Program-made: the position numbers and the translations under genes
Origin: Dermatophilaceae bacterium
GTDB taxonomy: Bacteria > Actinomycetota > Actinomycetes > Actinomycetales > Dermatophilaceae
DNA: 7,832 nucleotides
Direction: 5' to 3'
Assembly: GCA_013361975.1 (NCBI GenBank)
Contig: JABFXB010000416.1
Span: 1 to 7,832 of the forward strand
Notes under the pieces: generated by a model
Database searches by the model: none
What the model was told of the DNA's origin: nothing
Seen by the model: the letters and a program-made list of their open reading frames with translations, nothing else
Shown here: positions 1-6,165 of the stretch, in pieces
How positions within the stretch are numbered: the first letter of the stretch is position 1
How the letters are laid out: the number at the start of each line of letters is the position of its first letter

Positions 1-563
1 GTCTCCGGCCAGCCCTCACGGGCGGCGACGAGCTCGTACATCGTCGCGCCGTCGATGGACTCGCGGATGATGTCGGCGTGCCCGGCGTGCCGCGCGAGCT
101 CCTCGACGAGGTGCATCGCGACCCACCGCACCGACCAGGCCTCGACGTCCTTGGGGAACCACGGGGCGTCGCGCGGCACCGGCACCGCGGCGCCGAGATC
201 GGCGTGCCGCAGCACCTCGCGGGTCACCTCGCCCTGCGCCACCAGAGCGGCGAGGAGCGACTCGAGGGTGTCGTCGTCGGTCACCCTGAAGTCGTCGCCC
301 CACGACTGGGCCTGCTCCTCGACCGACGTGTCGGGAGGCGTGGGCGCCGACGGCGCTGCCGCCATCCGCTCGGTCCAGCCGCGCTCGCACGTCGTGACGT
401 GCTTGACGAGGCCGCCCAGGCTGAGCGTGCCTGCCGTGGGGGTCAGCCGGATCTGCTCCTCGGTGAGGCCGAAGGTCGCGGACACGAAGGCGTCGCGCTG
501 CTGGTCGATGTAGGCGATGAGGCTCTCGCGCTCGTCGGCGACGGGTGGGACCTGTGCTGCCAT
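1..563 (-). CDS. DinB-fold protein, DUF664 type (3' end cut by window edge)
   Basis: The reading frame starts at ATG 563 and stays open to the window edge, giving 187 residues without a stop. Members of this family are usually about 170-200 aa, so only a short tail is missing. The protein is a four-helix DinB-like fold of the DUF664 type. The family hallmarks are LSLGGLVKH (residues 47-55) and HLVEELARHAGHADIIRESIDG (151-172, split here as HLVEELARHAGH plus ADIIRESIDG). His55, His159 and His162 are the likely metal ligands by family analogy. No signal peptide or membrane segment is visible, so it should be cytosolic. DinB-fold proteins include thiol-dependent (mycothiol, bacillithiol) transferases and stress proteins of unknown activity; the substrate here cannot be told. 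It follows the neighbouring DinB gene by 15 bp with only a weak purine-rich stretch (GAGAGCGAGA), so it is probably the second gene of that transcript. Family call is firm; function is open. Confidence 0.9.
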   Translation of the reverse strand, partial: MAAQVPPVADERESLIAYIDQQRDAFVSATFGLTEEQIRLTPTAGTLSLGGLVKHVTTCERGWTERMAAAPSAPTPPDTSVEEQAQSWGDDFRVTDDDTLESLLAALVAQGEVTREVLRHADLGAAVPVPRDAPWFPKDVEAWSVRWVAMHLVEELARHAGHADIIRESIDGATMYELVAAREGWPE

Positions 564-578
564 GGGTATCTCGCTCTC

Positions 579-1157
579 TCAGTCGTTGCGGTGGGCGTAG
601 AGGTCACGGAGCAGCGCGATCTCCGCACCGTGGTGGATCAGCTCGCGGTTGATGTGGAGCACGAGGGTCGCGCGCGACACGTCGGCGAACGGGCCCTCAG
701 CGGGGCCGCACTGCTCGGCCAGCCCCTCGGCGCCCCAGCCGCGCACGCCGTCGAACCAGGCGGCATACGCACTGTCGAGCTGGGCGAGGGCCTGGTCCGC
801 AGTCGCGGCGTAGTCGAAGGTGAGATAGTCGGCCTCCGGGGCGCCGAAGTGGTTGTGCGCGCGGGCGCCGAGCACGCCGACGACGATGTGGGCGAGCCGC
901 CAGGCGATGGTCGTCACGGGCGTCGGCTCGGGCGCGGGGTAGGCCCAGTCGATCGTCATGGGGCCGGTGCCCCCCTGCATCTCGGTGCTGCCCTCGCCGC
1001 GGCGGTGCACGTTCCAGGCGCCCGGGGTCGGCTCCCAGAGGTACTCCTCGTCGGTGAGTCCGTCGAAGCGGGCGCGGAGCTGGTGCTGCCAGTGCCAGTC
1101 GGCCTGCTCGACGAGGGTCTCGTTCCAGTCGATGGGAATGCGCGTCGTCTGTGCCAT
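579..1157 (-). CDS. DinB superfamily protein
   Basis: A 192-aa cytosolic protein of the DinB superfamily (DinB_2-like). N-terminal features are WHWQHQLRARF (21-31) and a WEPTPGAWNVHRR segment (41-53). The middle helix carries TIAWRLAHIVVGVLGAR (83-99), and the C-terminal helix carries LHINRELIHHGAEIALLRDLY (167-187, about 21 residues). His90 and His175/His176 sit where the family's metal-binding histidines normally lie. The start is ATG 1157. An in-frame extension to 1334 would run antisense into the regulator gene and lose all family similarity, so it is rejected. The start has no convincing Shine-Dalgarno; instead TGCCACCAT ends 7 bp upstream, fitting a leaderless transcript. It is divergent from the WYL regulator and precedes the DUF664 gene by 15 bp, which suggests a two-gene operon under that regulator. 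The substrate is unknown; a thiol-transferase or stress role is only inferred from the family. Confidence 0.9.
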   Translation of the reverse strand: MAQTTRIPIDWNETLVEQADWHWQHQLRARFDGLTDEEYLWEPTPGAWNVHRRGEGSTEMQGGTGPMTIDWAYPAPEPTPVTTIAWRLAHIVVGVLGARAHNHFGAPEADYLTFDYAATADQALAQLDSAYAAWFDGVRGWGAEGLAEQCGPAEGPFADVSRATLVLHINRELIHHGAEIALLRDLYAHRND

Positions 1158-1218
1158 GTCTCGATGGTGGCAGGCAACTAGGACAGAAACTGTCCGCAGA
1201 AGCTGACAGACTCGAGCC
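1158..1218. promoter_or_regulatory. Divergent promoter region between the DinB and WYL genes
   Basis: These 61 bp must hold the promoters of both flanking genes. Each start codon is preceded by an extended -10-like sequence at the same distance. For the WYL gene it is TGACAGACT (1204-1212), then 6 nt, then ATG. For the DinB gene on the minus strand it is TGCCACCAT (1172-1164), then 6 nt, then ATG. The hexamers CAGACT and CACCAT fit CAnnnT, one base from the actinobacterial TAnnnT. The placement at -12 to -7 from the A of ATG is what leaderless genes show. No -35 consensus is visible for either promoter; the palindrome at 1181-1195 occupies that space in both directions. Confidence 0.6.
1181..1195. 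promoter_or_regulatory. Perfect palindrome, candidate WYL operator
   Basis: GGACAG (1181-1186), spacer AAA, CTGTCC (1190-1195) form a perfect inverted repeat. Its centre, 1188, is 31 bp from the A of both divergent ATG codons (1157 and 1219). It therefore spans -38 to -24 relative to each start. This is the expected spot for a site that controls both promoters at once. The natural binding partner is the adjacent WYL regulator, but that link is inferred from position only. Confidence 0.6.
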
Positions 1219-2190
1219 ATGTCCACGACGAGCGACGGCAACGGAACGACGGCGCGGGTGCTGCGACTGCTCGACCTGCTCCAGAGCCGCCCGGTCTGGA
1301 GCGGCACCGAGCTCGCCGAGCGTCTCGGTGTCACGACGCGCAGCGTGCGCCGAGACGTCGACCGGTTGCGCGAGCTCGGCTACCCCGTCAACGCGACGCA
1401 CGGCGCCGGCGGCGGCTACCAGCTCGGCGCCGGCCGCCGCCTGCCGCCGCTGCTGCTCGCCGACGACGAGGCGGTCGCCATCGCGGTCTGCCTGCGGCTC
1501 GCGGCGGGCGGCACCGTCGAGGGGCTCGGCGAGGCGGCGGTGCGCACCCTGGCCAAGCTCGACCAGGTGTTGCCGGGACGCCTGCGCTCGCAGGTCGAGG
1601 CCATCCACGAGGCCACCGTCACCCTCGACAGCGCGACCGCCCCCGTCGATGCCGCGACCCTCCTCGTGCTCGCCCGCGCCTGCCGCGAGAGCGAGCGCGT
1701 CACCTTCGCGTATGCCGGCCCGCGCGGTTCCGGCGAACGCCGGGTCGAGCCCTACCGCCTCGTCGCGACCGGTCGCCGGTGGTACCTGCTCGCCTACGAC
1801 CTCGACCGCGAGGACTGGCGCACCTTCCGGCTCGACCGCATGACCGGTGCCGAGGCCCGCGGCTGGCGCTTCCGCCCCCGTCCGGACGCGCCCGACGCGG
1901 CCGAGCACGTGCGCCGGTCGATCTCGCGCGACGCGTACGACCACGTCTGCCGCGTTCGAATCCACGCACCGAAGTCCTTGGTGGAGAAGCAGATTCCCGC
2001 GTCGGTCGGCACCGTGACGGCCGACGGCAGGTCTCACTGCATCTTCGAGGCGGGCGGCAACCACCTCGGCTGGATGGCGATGCACCTCGGCGTGCTGCCG
2101 TGGGAGCTGACGGTGCTCGACCCGCCGGAGCTGCGCGACGTCATGCGCGAGCAGGCGACGCGCATGCTCCGCGCCGCCGCCACCTCCTGA
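1219..2190 (+). CDS. HTH/WYL-domain transcriptional regulator (YafY/DeoR-like)
   Basis: A 323-aa DNA-binding regulator with three parts. Residues 12-66 form an HTH_11 winged helix with recognition helix TTRSVRRDVDRL (39-50) and wing motif GAGGGYQL (62-69). The WYL domain spans about 143-218, with the signature RRWYLLAYDLDRE at 186-198 followed by TFRLDRM. The C-terminal extension (WCX) runs from about 240 to 315. Length and order match the family. WYL domains are thought to sense a ligand, in some cases nucleic acid; in this subgroup the regulator usually sits beside one or a few small enzyme genes and controls them. Here those would be the two divergent DinB-fold genes. ATG 1219 is chosen because the HTH begins a few residues later and because the promoter signature fits it; the only purine stretch upstream (GAG) is a poor ribosome site. 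The gene converges on ppc with 13 bp between stop codons. Whether it activates or represses cannot be told. Confidence 0.93.
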   Translation: MSTTSDGNGTTARVLRLLDLLQSRPVWSGTELAERLGVTTRSVRRDVDRLRELGYPVNATHGAGGGYQLGAGRRLPPLLLADDEAVAIAVCLRLAAGGTVEGLGEAAVRTLAKLDQVLPGRLRSQVEAIHEATVTLDSATAPVDAATLLVLARACRESERVTFAYAGPRGSGERRVEPYRLVATGRRWYLLAYDLDREDWRTFRLDRMTGAEARGWRFRPRPDAPDAAEHVRRSISRDAYDHVCRVRIHAPKSLVEKQIPASVGTVTADGRSHCIFEAGGNHLGWMAMHLGVLPWELTVLDPPELRDVMREQATRMLRAAATS

Positions 2191-2207
2191 GGTGGGTAAG
2201 CCCTCAG
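2180..2207. terminator. Overlapping hairpins at the WYL/ppc convergent ends
   Basis: Two mutually exclusive inverted repeats sit at the convergence. CTGAGG (2187-2192) pairs with CCTCAG (2202-2207) across a 9-nt loop, and its arms contain both stop codons (TGA 2188-2190 and, on the minus strand, 2206-2204). CCACCTC (2180-2186) pairs with GAGGTGG (2189-2195) around 2 nt. Neither is followed by a T-run. A weak bidirectional terminator is plausible, but the stems are short. Confidence 0.4.
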
Positions 2208-5101
2208 CCGGTGTTGCGCAGACCGGCAGCGATGCCGTTGATGGTCAGCAGCAGGGCCCGCTGCACGTCGGCATCGGGCTCGGCATCGTCGGGCACCGCA
2301 CGCGCCCGCGCCAGCAGCGACGTCTGGAGCGCGTGCAGCGGTGCGAGGTAGCTGTCGCGCAGCTCGAGGGTGCGGCGCAGCGTCGGCGCCGACTCGAGCA
2401 GCTCGGACTGCCCGGTCACGCGCAGCACCTCCTCGAGCGTGCGCTCGTGTTCCTCGCGGATCGTGTCGAAGAGGCCGGCCACCTCAGGCTGGACGAGCTC
2501 TTCGACGTAGCCCGCAGCGATGTCGAGGTCGGTCTTCGCCAGCGTCATCTGCACGTTCGACAGGAAGGTGCGGAAGAACGCCCACGAGCCGTACATCTCG
2601 CGCAGCGTCTTCTCGCGACCGTCCTCACGGGCGGCGGCGAGGCCCGAGCCGACGCCGAACCAGCCCGGCAGGATGATGCGCGACTGCGTCCAGCCGAACA
2701 CCCAGGGGATGGCGCGGAGGTCGTCGAGGCCTCCCTCGCCGCCGGGGCGCTTCGACGGGCGCGAGCCGATGTTCATCTTGCCGAGCTCGTCGACGGGCGT
2801 CGCCGAGACGAAGAACGGGACGAGGCCGGGGTCGCGCACGAGCCCGCGGTAGGTGTCCTGTCCCCGAGCGGCGACGACGTCCATGGTGCCGTTCCAGCCG
2901 TCGAGGACGTCCTTGGGCAGCAACGACTTCCGGTGCAGCACCGACGCCTCGAGGACCGCCGCGAGGGCGACCTCGAGGTTGAAGCGGGCGAGCTCCGGAA
3001 GCGTGTACTTGTCGCTGAGCACCTCGCCCTGCTCGGTGATCTTGATCGGGCCGTCGAGGCTGCCGTAGGGCTGGCTGAGGATCGCCTCGCCGGTCGGGCC
3101 GCCTCCTCGTCCGACCGACCCACCACGGCCGTGGAAGAGCCGCAGCACCACGCCGTGGCGTCGGGCGATGTCGCGCAGCGCTCGCTGGGCGCGGTGGATC
3201 TGCCACTGCGACGCGGCGATCCCGGCGTCCTTCGACGAGTCGGAGTAGCCGAGCATGATCTCCTGCACGTGGCCGCGGGCGGCCACGACCCTCCGGTATG
3301 CCGGGTCGCTCAGCAGGGCGTCGAGCAGCGGTCCCGCGGCCTCGAGCTCGGCGACCGTCTCGAAGAGCGGGGCGAACCCGATGCGGGCGGTCGCCGGGTG
3401 CGACTCGGTGCCGGTGTCGACGAGCCCGACCTCGCGCGCCAGCACGACCACGGCGAAGAGGTCGTCGATGTCGTGCGTCATCGACACGATGTAGGTCTCG
3501 ACCGTCTCGGGGCCGTAGGTGTCGAGGACGGTGCGGATCGCGTACATCAGCGCCAGCGACGTCGAGGCGGCCTCGCCGACGTCGACGGCCCGGCTGCCGG
3601 TGAGCGGTCGGCGCGAGGCGAGCTCGCGCGAGAGCAGCTCGATGCGCGCGGGCCGGTCGAGGTCGCCGTAGGGCGTCTCGAGCTCGCCGATGCGGTCGTA
3701 GAGGTCGGCCAGGGCCGCGTGGTGCTTGCCGCTGTGCTCGCGGATGTCGAGCGTCGCGAGCCCCAGCCCGACGGTCGTGGCGGTGCGGATGAGCCGCAGG
3801 ATCGCGCCGTTGCCGGTGAGCTCGTCGCCGCCGGCGAGCATGGAGTCGCGCACGAGCGTGAGGTCGGCGAGCAGCTCGTCGAAGGAGGCGTAGTCGCGGC
3901 CCGGCTCGTGCGGCGTCTGGTGGGCGAGGCGGTCGCGGGTGCGCTGCAGCCGCACCCGCACGAAGCTCAGCTTGAGGCGGTAGGGCTCCTCGGCGTTGAG
4001 CCGCTTGAGGGCGTCGTAGGTGATGGGCAGCGCCTCCGCGTCGGCCTCGAGGCTGCGGCTCAGCTCGTCGGTGACCGTGACGACGCGCGTGGACGGCGAG
4101 AGCTCGGCGAGGAGGTTCTCGGTGTGGGCGATGAGGTCGCGCAGGGCCGCCTCGTGCTGCAGGCCGACGACCTCGAGGGTGACCTGCGGGGTGACATTGG
4201 GGTTGCCGTCGCGGTCGCCGCCGGCCCAGGCGCCGAAGCGCAGCGGCCGGGCCGACGCGGGCAGCTCGATGCCGATCGTCGCGAGCGAGCGGTCGAGCTC
4301 GGCGAGCAGCTCGGGCACGACCCGCTGGGTCAGCGAGTTGAGGTAGTAGATCGCGGTGCGGGCCTCGTCGGTGGGCTCGGGCCGCTGGACGCGCAGCTCG
4401 TCGGTCTGCCAGATCAGGTCGACCAGCTCGGCGAGACGCCGCTCGAGCCGGGGCTGGTCGGCCGGGGCGCTGCGCGGGTCCTCGAGGGTGTGCACCGTGT
4501 CGGCGATGCGGCGCAGCAGGTCGATGACCGAGCGGCGCGTGGCCTCGGTCGGGTGCGCGGTGAAGACGGGCCGGTACTCGACCCTGGCGAGCACCTCGTC
4601 GACGAGCTCCCTGTCGACGGTCCCCTCGTCGAGCGCCGCCCCGATGCGCCGCGTGGCGGCGGCGAGCGGGCCCTCCGCCACGGCCGTCACCTCCTGCCAG
4701 CGGTGCAGCTGCTCGGTGACGTTGACGAGCTGGAAGTAGGCGGTGAAGGCGCGGGCCAGCACGACCGCGGTCGGGGCGTCGACGGCGGCGAGCGTCGAGC
4801 GCAGCTCGTCGTCGGTCGGCTGCCGGGCCAGGCTGCGCACGCGCTCGACGAGCGCGAGCAGCTCGGCGCCCTCGTGCCGCTCCAGCGCCTCGCCGAGGAG
4901 CGCGCCGAGCTGGCGCACCGACGCCCGCAGGGCCGCGTGCTGCTGGGCCGACGAGACGCCGGAGGCGAAGGTGCCGACGTTCGGCTCGCGACGGTCGGCC
5001 TCGAGCAGCTGCTCGGTCGAGCGCGCGCCGGAGGGCTCGGTGGTGGGCTCGGCGTTGGGCTGGGTGGTCGGCTCGGTCGAGGTCTGTCCCGAGATCGTCA
5101 T
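2204..5101 (-). CDS. ppc: Phosphoenolpyruvate carboxylase
   Basis: This cytosolic enzyme converts phosphoenolpyruvate plus bicarbonate to oxaloacetate and phosphate, refilling the TCA cycle. The 965-aa product carries every family hallmark. VFTAHPTEATRRS (179-191) includes the catalytic His183. FGAWAGGDRDGNP lies at 289-301 and GYSDSSKDAG at 618-627. LFHGRGGSVGRGGGP (655-669) corresponds to the E. coli H579/R581/R587 loop. WTQSRIILPGWFG lies at 804-816, and the protein ends LTINGIAAGLRNTG, as bacterial enzymes do. Lys856 and the terminal Asn963 correspond to residues that bind the inhibitor aspartate in the E. coli enzyme, so feedback inhibition by aspartate is likely. The first 25-30 residues are a Thr/Pro/Glu-rich, low-complexity extension absent from E. 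coli PEPC; no other good ATG offers a shorter start. GAGG lies just upstream of ATG 5101 as a weak ribosome site. It is divergent from rsmI and convergent with the WYL gene, so it is probably monocistronic. Identification is secure. Confidence 0.98.
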   Translation of the reverse strand: MTISGQTSTEPTTQPNAEPTTEPSGARSTEQLLEADRREPNVGTFASGVSSAQQHAALRASVRQLGALLGEALERHEGAELLALVERVRSLARQPTDDELRSTLAAVDAPTAVVLARAFTAYFQLVNVTEQLHRWQEVTAVAEGPLAAATRRIGAALDEGTVDRELVDEVLARVEYRPVFTAHPTEATRRSVIDLLRRIADTVHTLEDPRSAPADQPRLERRLAELVDLIWQTDELRVQRPEPTDEARTAIYYLNSLTQRVVPELLAELDRSLATIGIELPASARPLRFGAWAGGDRDGNPNVTPQVTLEVVGLQHEAALRDLIAHTENLLAELSPSTRVVTVTDELSRSLEADAEALPITYDALKRLNAEEPYRLKLSFVRVRLQRTRDRLAHQTPHEPGRDYASFDELLADLTLVRDSMLAGGDELTGNGAILRLIRTATTVGLGLATLDIREHSGKHHAALADLYDRIGELETPYGDLDRPARIELLSRELASRRPLTGSRAVDVGEAASTSLALMYAIRTVLDTYGPETVETYIVSMTHDIDDLFAVVVLAREVGLVDTGTESHPATARIGFAPLFETVAELEAAGPLLDALLSDPAYRRVVAARGHVQEIMLGYSDSSKDAGIAASQWQIHRAQRALRDIARRHGVVLRLFHGRGGSVGRGGGPTGEAILSQPYGSLDGPIKITEQGEVLSDKYTLPELARFNLEVALAAVLEASVLHRKSLLPKDVLDGWNGTMDVVAARGQDTYRGLVRDPGLVPFFVSATPVDELGKMNIGSRPSKRPGGEGGLDDLRAIPWVFGWTQSRIILPGWFGVGSGLAAAREDGREKTLREMYGSWAFFRTFLSNVQMTLAKTDLDIAAGYVEELVQPEVAGLFDTIREEHERTLEEVLRVTGQSELLESAPTLRRTLELRDSYLAPLHALQTSLLARARAVPDDAEPDADVQRALLLTINGIAAGLRNTG
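5024..5101 (-). repeat. Thr/Pro/Glu low-complexity N-terminal tract of ppc
   Basis: The first 26 codons of ppc encode a quasi-repetitive stretch with TEPTTQP and AEPTTEP as near-repeats. In the DNA this shows as iterated GGCTCGG/GGTGGTCGG units on the plus strand. It looks like a disordered tail rather than a targeting signal, since it has no basic n-region and no hydrophobic core. Confidence 0.55.
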
Positions 5102-5193
5102 GCCCTCTGTGTATCGCGGTGAGGTTTCCGCGACGTAACCCCGTCCACATTCGGGGACGGCCGTCTCACCACTCGGCCTGACAGGATGACGGC
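5102..5193. promoter_or_regulatory. Divergent ppc/rsmI promoter region with two inverted repeats
   Basis: This 92-bp spacer holds two perfect inverted repeats of equal geometry. TCGCGG (5114-5119) pairs with CCGCGA (5128-5133), and CCGTCC (5141-5146) pairs with GGACGG (5155-5160). Each has 8 nt between the arms, and the centres lie 27 bp apart. The second runs into the 10-bp palindrome GACGGCCGTC (5156-5165). Relative to the ppc ATG the first repeat covers -32 to -13, over the likely core promoter. Relative to rsmI the second covers -53 to -34. The ppc strand has TACACA at -12 to -7 as a weak -10 candidate. The binding proteins are unknown, and 6-bp arms in GC-rich DNA can arise by chance. 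Confidence 0.45.
5179..5193 (+). promoter_or_regulatory. Putative leaderless extended -10 promoter of rsmI
   Basis: TGACAGGAT (5179-5187) is followed by 6 nt and then ATG 5194. This is the same arrangement as before the WYL and DinB genes in this window. The AGGA inside it (5183-5186) could instead act as a Shine-Dalgarno with a 7-nt spacer, so the two readings compete. Confidence 0.5.
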
Positions 5194-6024
5194 ATGAGCA
5201 CCGGCACCCTCGTCCTCGCCGCCACCCCCATCGGCGACCCCCGTGACGCGGCGCCGCGCCTCGCCGAGGAGCTCGCCACCGCCGACGTCGTCGCCGCCGA
5301 GGACACCCGCCGGCTGCGCCGTCTCCTCTCCGACCTCGGCGTCACGACCGCCGGCGCGGTCGTCAGCTACCACGAGCACAACGAGGCGTCCCGCACGCCC
5401 GACCTCGTCGAGCGGCTCGTAGCGGGCGAGCGTGTGCTCGTCGTCACCGACGCCGGTATGCCGTCCGTCTCCGATCCCGGCTACCGCCTCGTCGCCGCCG
5501 CGGTCGAGTCGGGCGTACGCGTCACCTGCGTCCCGGGGCCCAGTGCGGTCCTCATGGCGCTCGCCGTGTCGGGCCTGCCCGTCGACCGGTTCTGCTTCGA
5601 CGGGTTCCTGCCGCGCAAGCCGGGGGAGCGGTCCCGTGTGCTCGCCGACGTGGCCGACGAGCGCCGCACGCTCGTCTTCTTCGAGGCCCCGCACCGTCTC
5701 GCCGAGACCCTTGCTGCGATGCGCGACGCGTTCGGTCCCGACCGTCGGGCCGCGGTCTGCCGGGAGCTGACGAAGACCTACGAGGAGGTGCGCCGCGGCA
5801 CCCTGGCGGAGCTCGCCGAGTGGGCCGCCGAGGGCGTCAAGGGCGAGATCACCGTGGTGGTGGCGGGCGCCGAGCGGGCGGTGCCGTCCCTCGAGGAGGC
5901 CGTCGCCGGCATACGGCAGCGGGTCGAGGCGGGGGAGCGTCTCAAGGACGTCGCGGCCGACGTCGCCGCCCGCACGGGTCTGTCGAAGAAGGCGCTCTAC
6001 GACGCGTCGCTCGCCGCTCGCTGA
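5194..6024 (+). CDS. rsmI: 16S rRNA (cytidine1402-2'-O)-methyltransferase RsmI
   Basis: RsmI 2'-O-methylates C1402 in the decoding centre of 16S rRNA using S-adenosylmethionine; with RsmH it produces m4Cm1402 and tunes decoding fidelity. The 276-aa product is of normal length. N-terminal TP-methylase motifs are LVLAATPIGDPRD (6-18), AEDTRRL (35-41), SYHEHNE (58-64), VTDAGMPSVSDPGYRLV (84-100) and VPGPSA (113-118). The second lobe has FDGFLPRK (135-142), FFEAPHRL (162-169) and RELTKTYEEVRRGTL (190-204). Residues from about 232 form the small C-terminal RsmI helical domain ending TGLSKKALYDASLAAR. ATG 5194 is right because the core strand LVLAATPIG begins at residue 6. It is divergent from ppc and followed after 141 bp by the osmC-family gene, which has its own promoter and ribosome site, so rsmI is probably transcribed alone. 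Identification is secure. Confidence 0.97.
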   Translation: MSTGTLVLAATPIGDPRDAAPRLAEELATADVVAAEDTRRLRRLLSDLGVTTAGAVVSYHEHNEASRTPDLVERLVAGERVLVVTDAGMPSVSDPGYRLVAAAVESGVRVTCVPGPSAVLMALAVSGLPVDRFCFDGFLPRKPGERSRVLADVADERRTLVFFEAPHRLAETLAAMRDAFGPDRRAAVCRELTKTYEEVRRGTLAELAEWAAEGVKGEITVVVAGAERAVPSLEEAVAGIRQRVEAGERLKDVAADVAARTGLSKKALYDASLAAR

Positions 6025-6078
6025 GCCCCGGCGCACCCCACCGGAGTCCAGCCGGCCGTCCCGCGGGTCGACCGCAGC

Positions 6079-6106
6079 TTGTTTCGGTCGCGAATCCCCT
6101 TACGGT
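6079..6106 (+). promoter_or_regulatory. Candidate promoter of the osmC-family gene
   Basis: TTGTTT (6079-6084) and TACGGT (6101-6106) are separated by 16 nt and resemble -35 (TTG conserved) and actinobacterial -10 (TAnnnT) elements. This would give a leader of roughly 50 nt. The GTTT core also resembles stress-sigma (SigB/SigF type) -35 boxes, but no matching GGGTA -10 is found at the right distance, so stress-sigma control is not claimed. The rest of the 141-bp gap (6025-6165) shows no gene and no strong terminator for rsmI. Confidence 0.4.
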
Positions 6107-6154
6107 GGTGAGTACCCGCGTCGCGGCCCCGAGTCGTGACCGACCCTGACAGCG

Positions 6155-6160
6155 AAGGAG
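6155..6160 (+). promoter_or_regulatory. Shine-Dalgarno AAGGAG deciding the osmC-family start
   Basis: AAGGAG lies 5 nt before ATG 6166. It fixes the start there rather than at the in-frame GTG 6136, which would put the ribosome site inside the coding region. It is the strongest ribosome site in the window. Confidence 0.85.
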
Positions 6161-6165
6161 ATCTG

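Noticed and set aside
78..1181. A 367-codon plus-strand frame antisense to both DinB-fold genes.
   Set aside because: Both genes beneath it show clear family motifs on the minus strand; this frame shows none.
1158..1334. Upstream extension of the DinB gene to a start at 1334.
   Set aside because: The added residues run antisense through the WYL gene's HTH region and the palindrome, and they resemble nothing. ATG 1157 matches the start of the family domain.
697..2085. A 462-codon minus-strand frame across the DinB gene and the WYL gene.
   Set aside because: It overlaps two well-supported genes in other frames, and its Arg/Ala/Gly-rich translation has no family features.
2192..5122. A 976-codon plus-strand open frame lying antisense to the whole of ppc.
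   Set aside because: The opposite strand encodes a textbook PEP carboxylase with all catalytic motifs. The antisense product is Arg/Val/Gly/Glu-rich, low in complexity and resembles no family. Long antisense frames are expected in GC-rich genes, where stop codons are rare.
5098..6036. A 312-codon minus-strand frame antisense to rsmI.
   Set aside because: It is a shadow of rsmI with composition driven by GC bias and no recognisable motif; it also overlaps the ppc start.
6025..6078. Possible terminator hairpin after rsmI, for example paired CCGG blocks near 6040-6055.
   Set aside because: The pairing arms are only 4 bp and self-complementary, so nothing distinguishes them from chance in GC-rich DNA.
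6136..6165. GTG 6136 as the start of the OsmC-family gene.
   Set aside because: The strong AAGGAG at 6155-6160 sits 5 nt before ATG 6166 and the conserved domain begins just after it.
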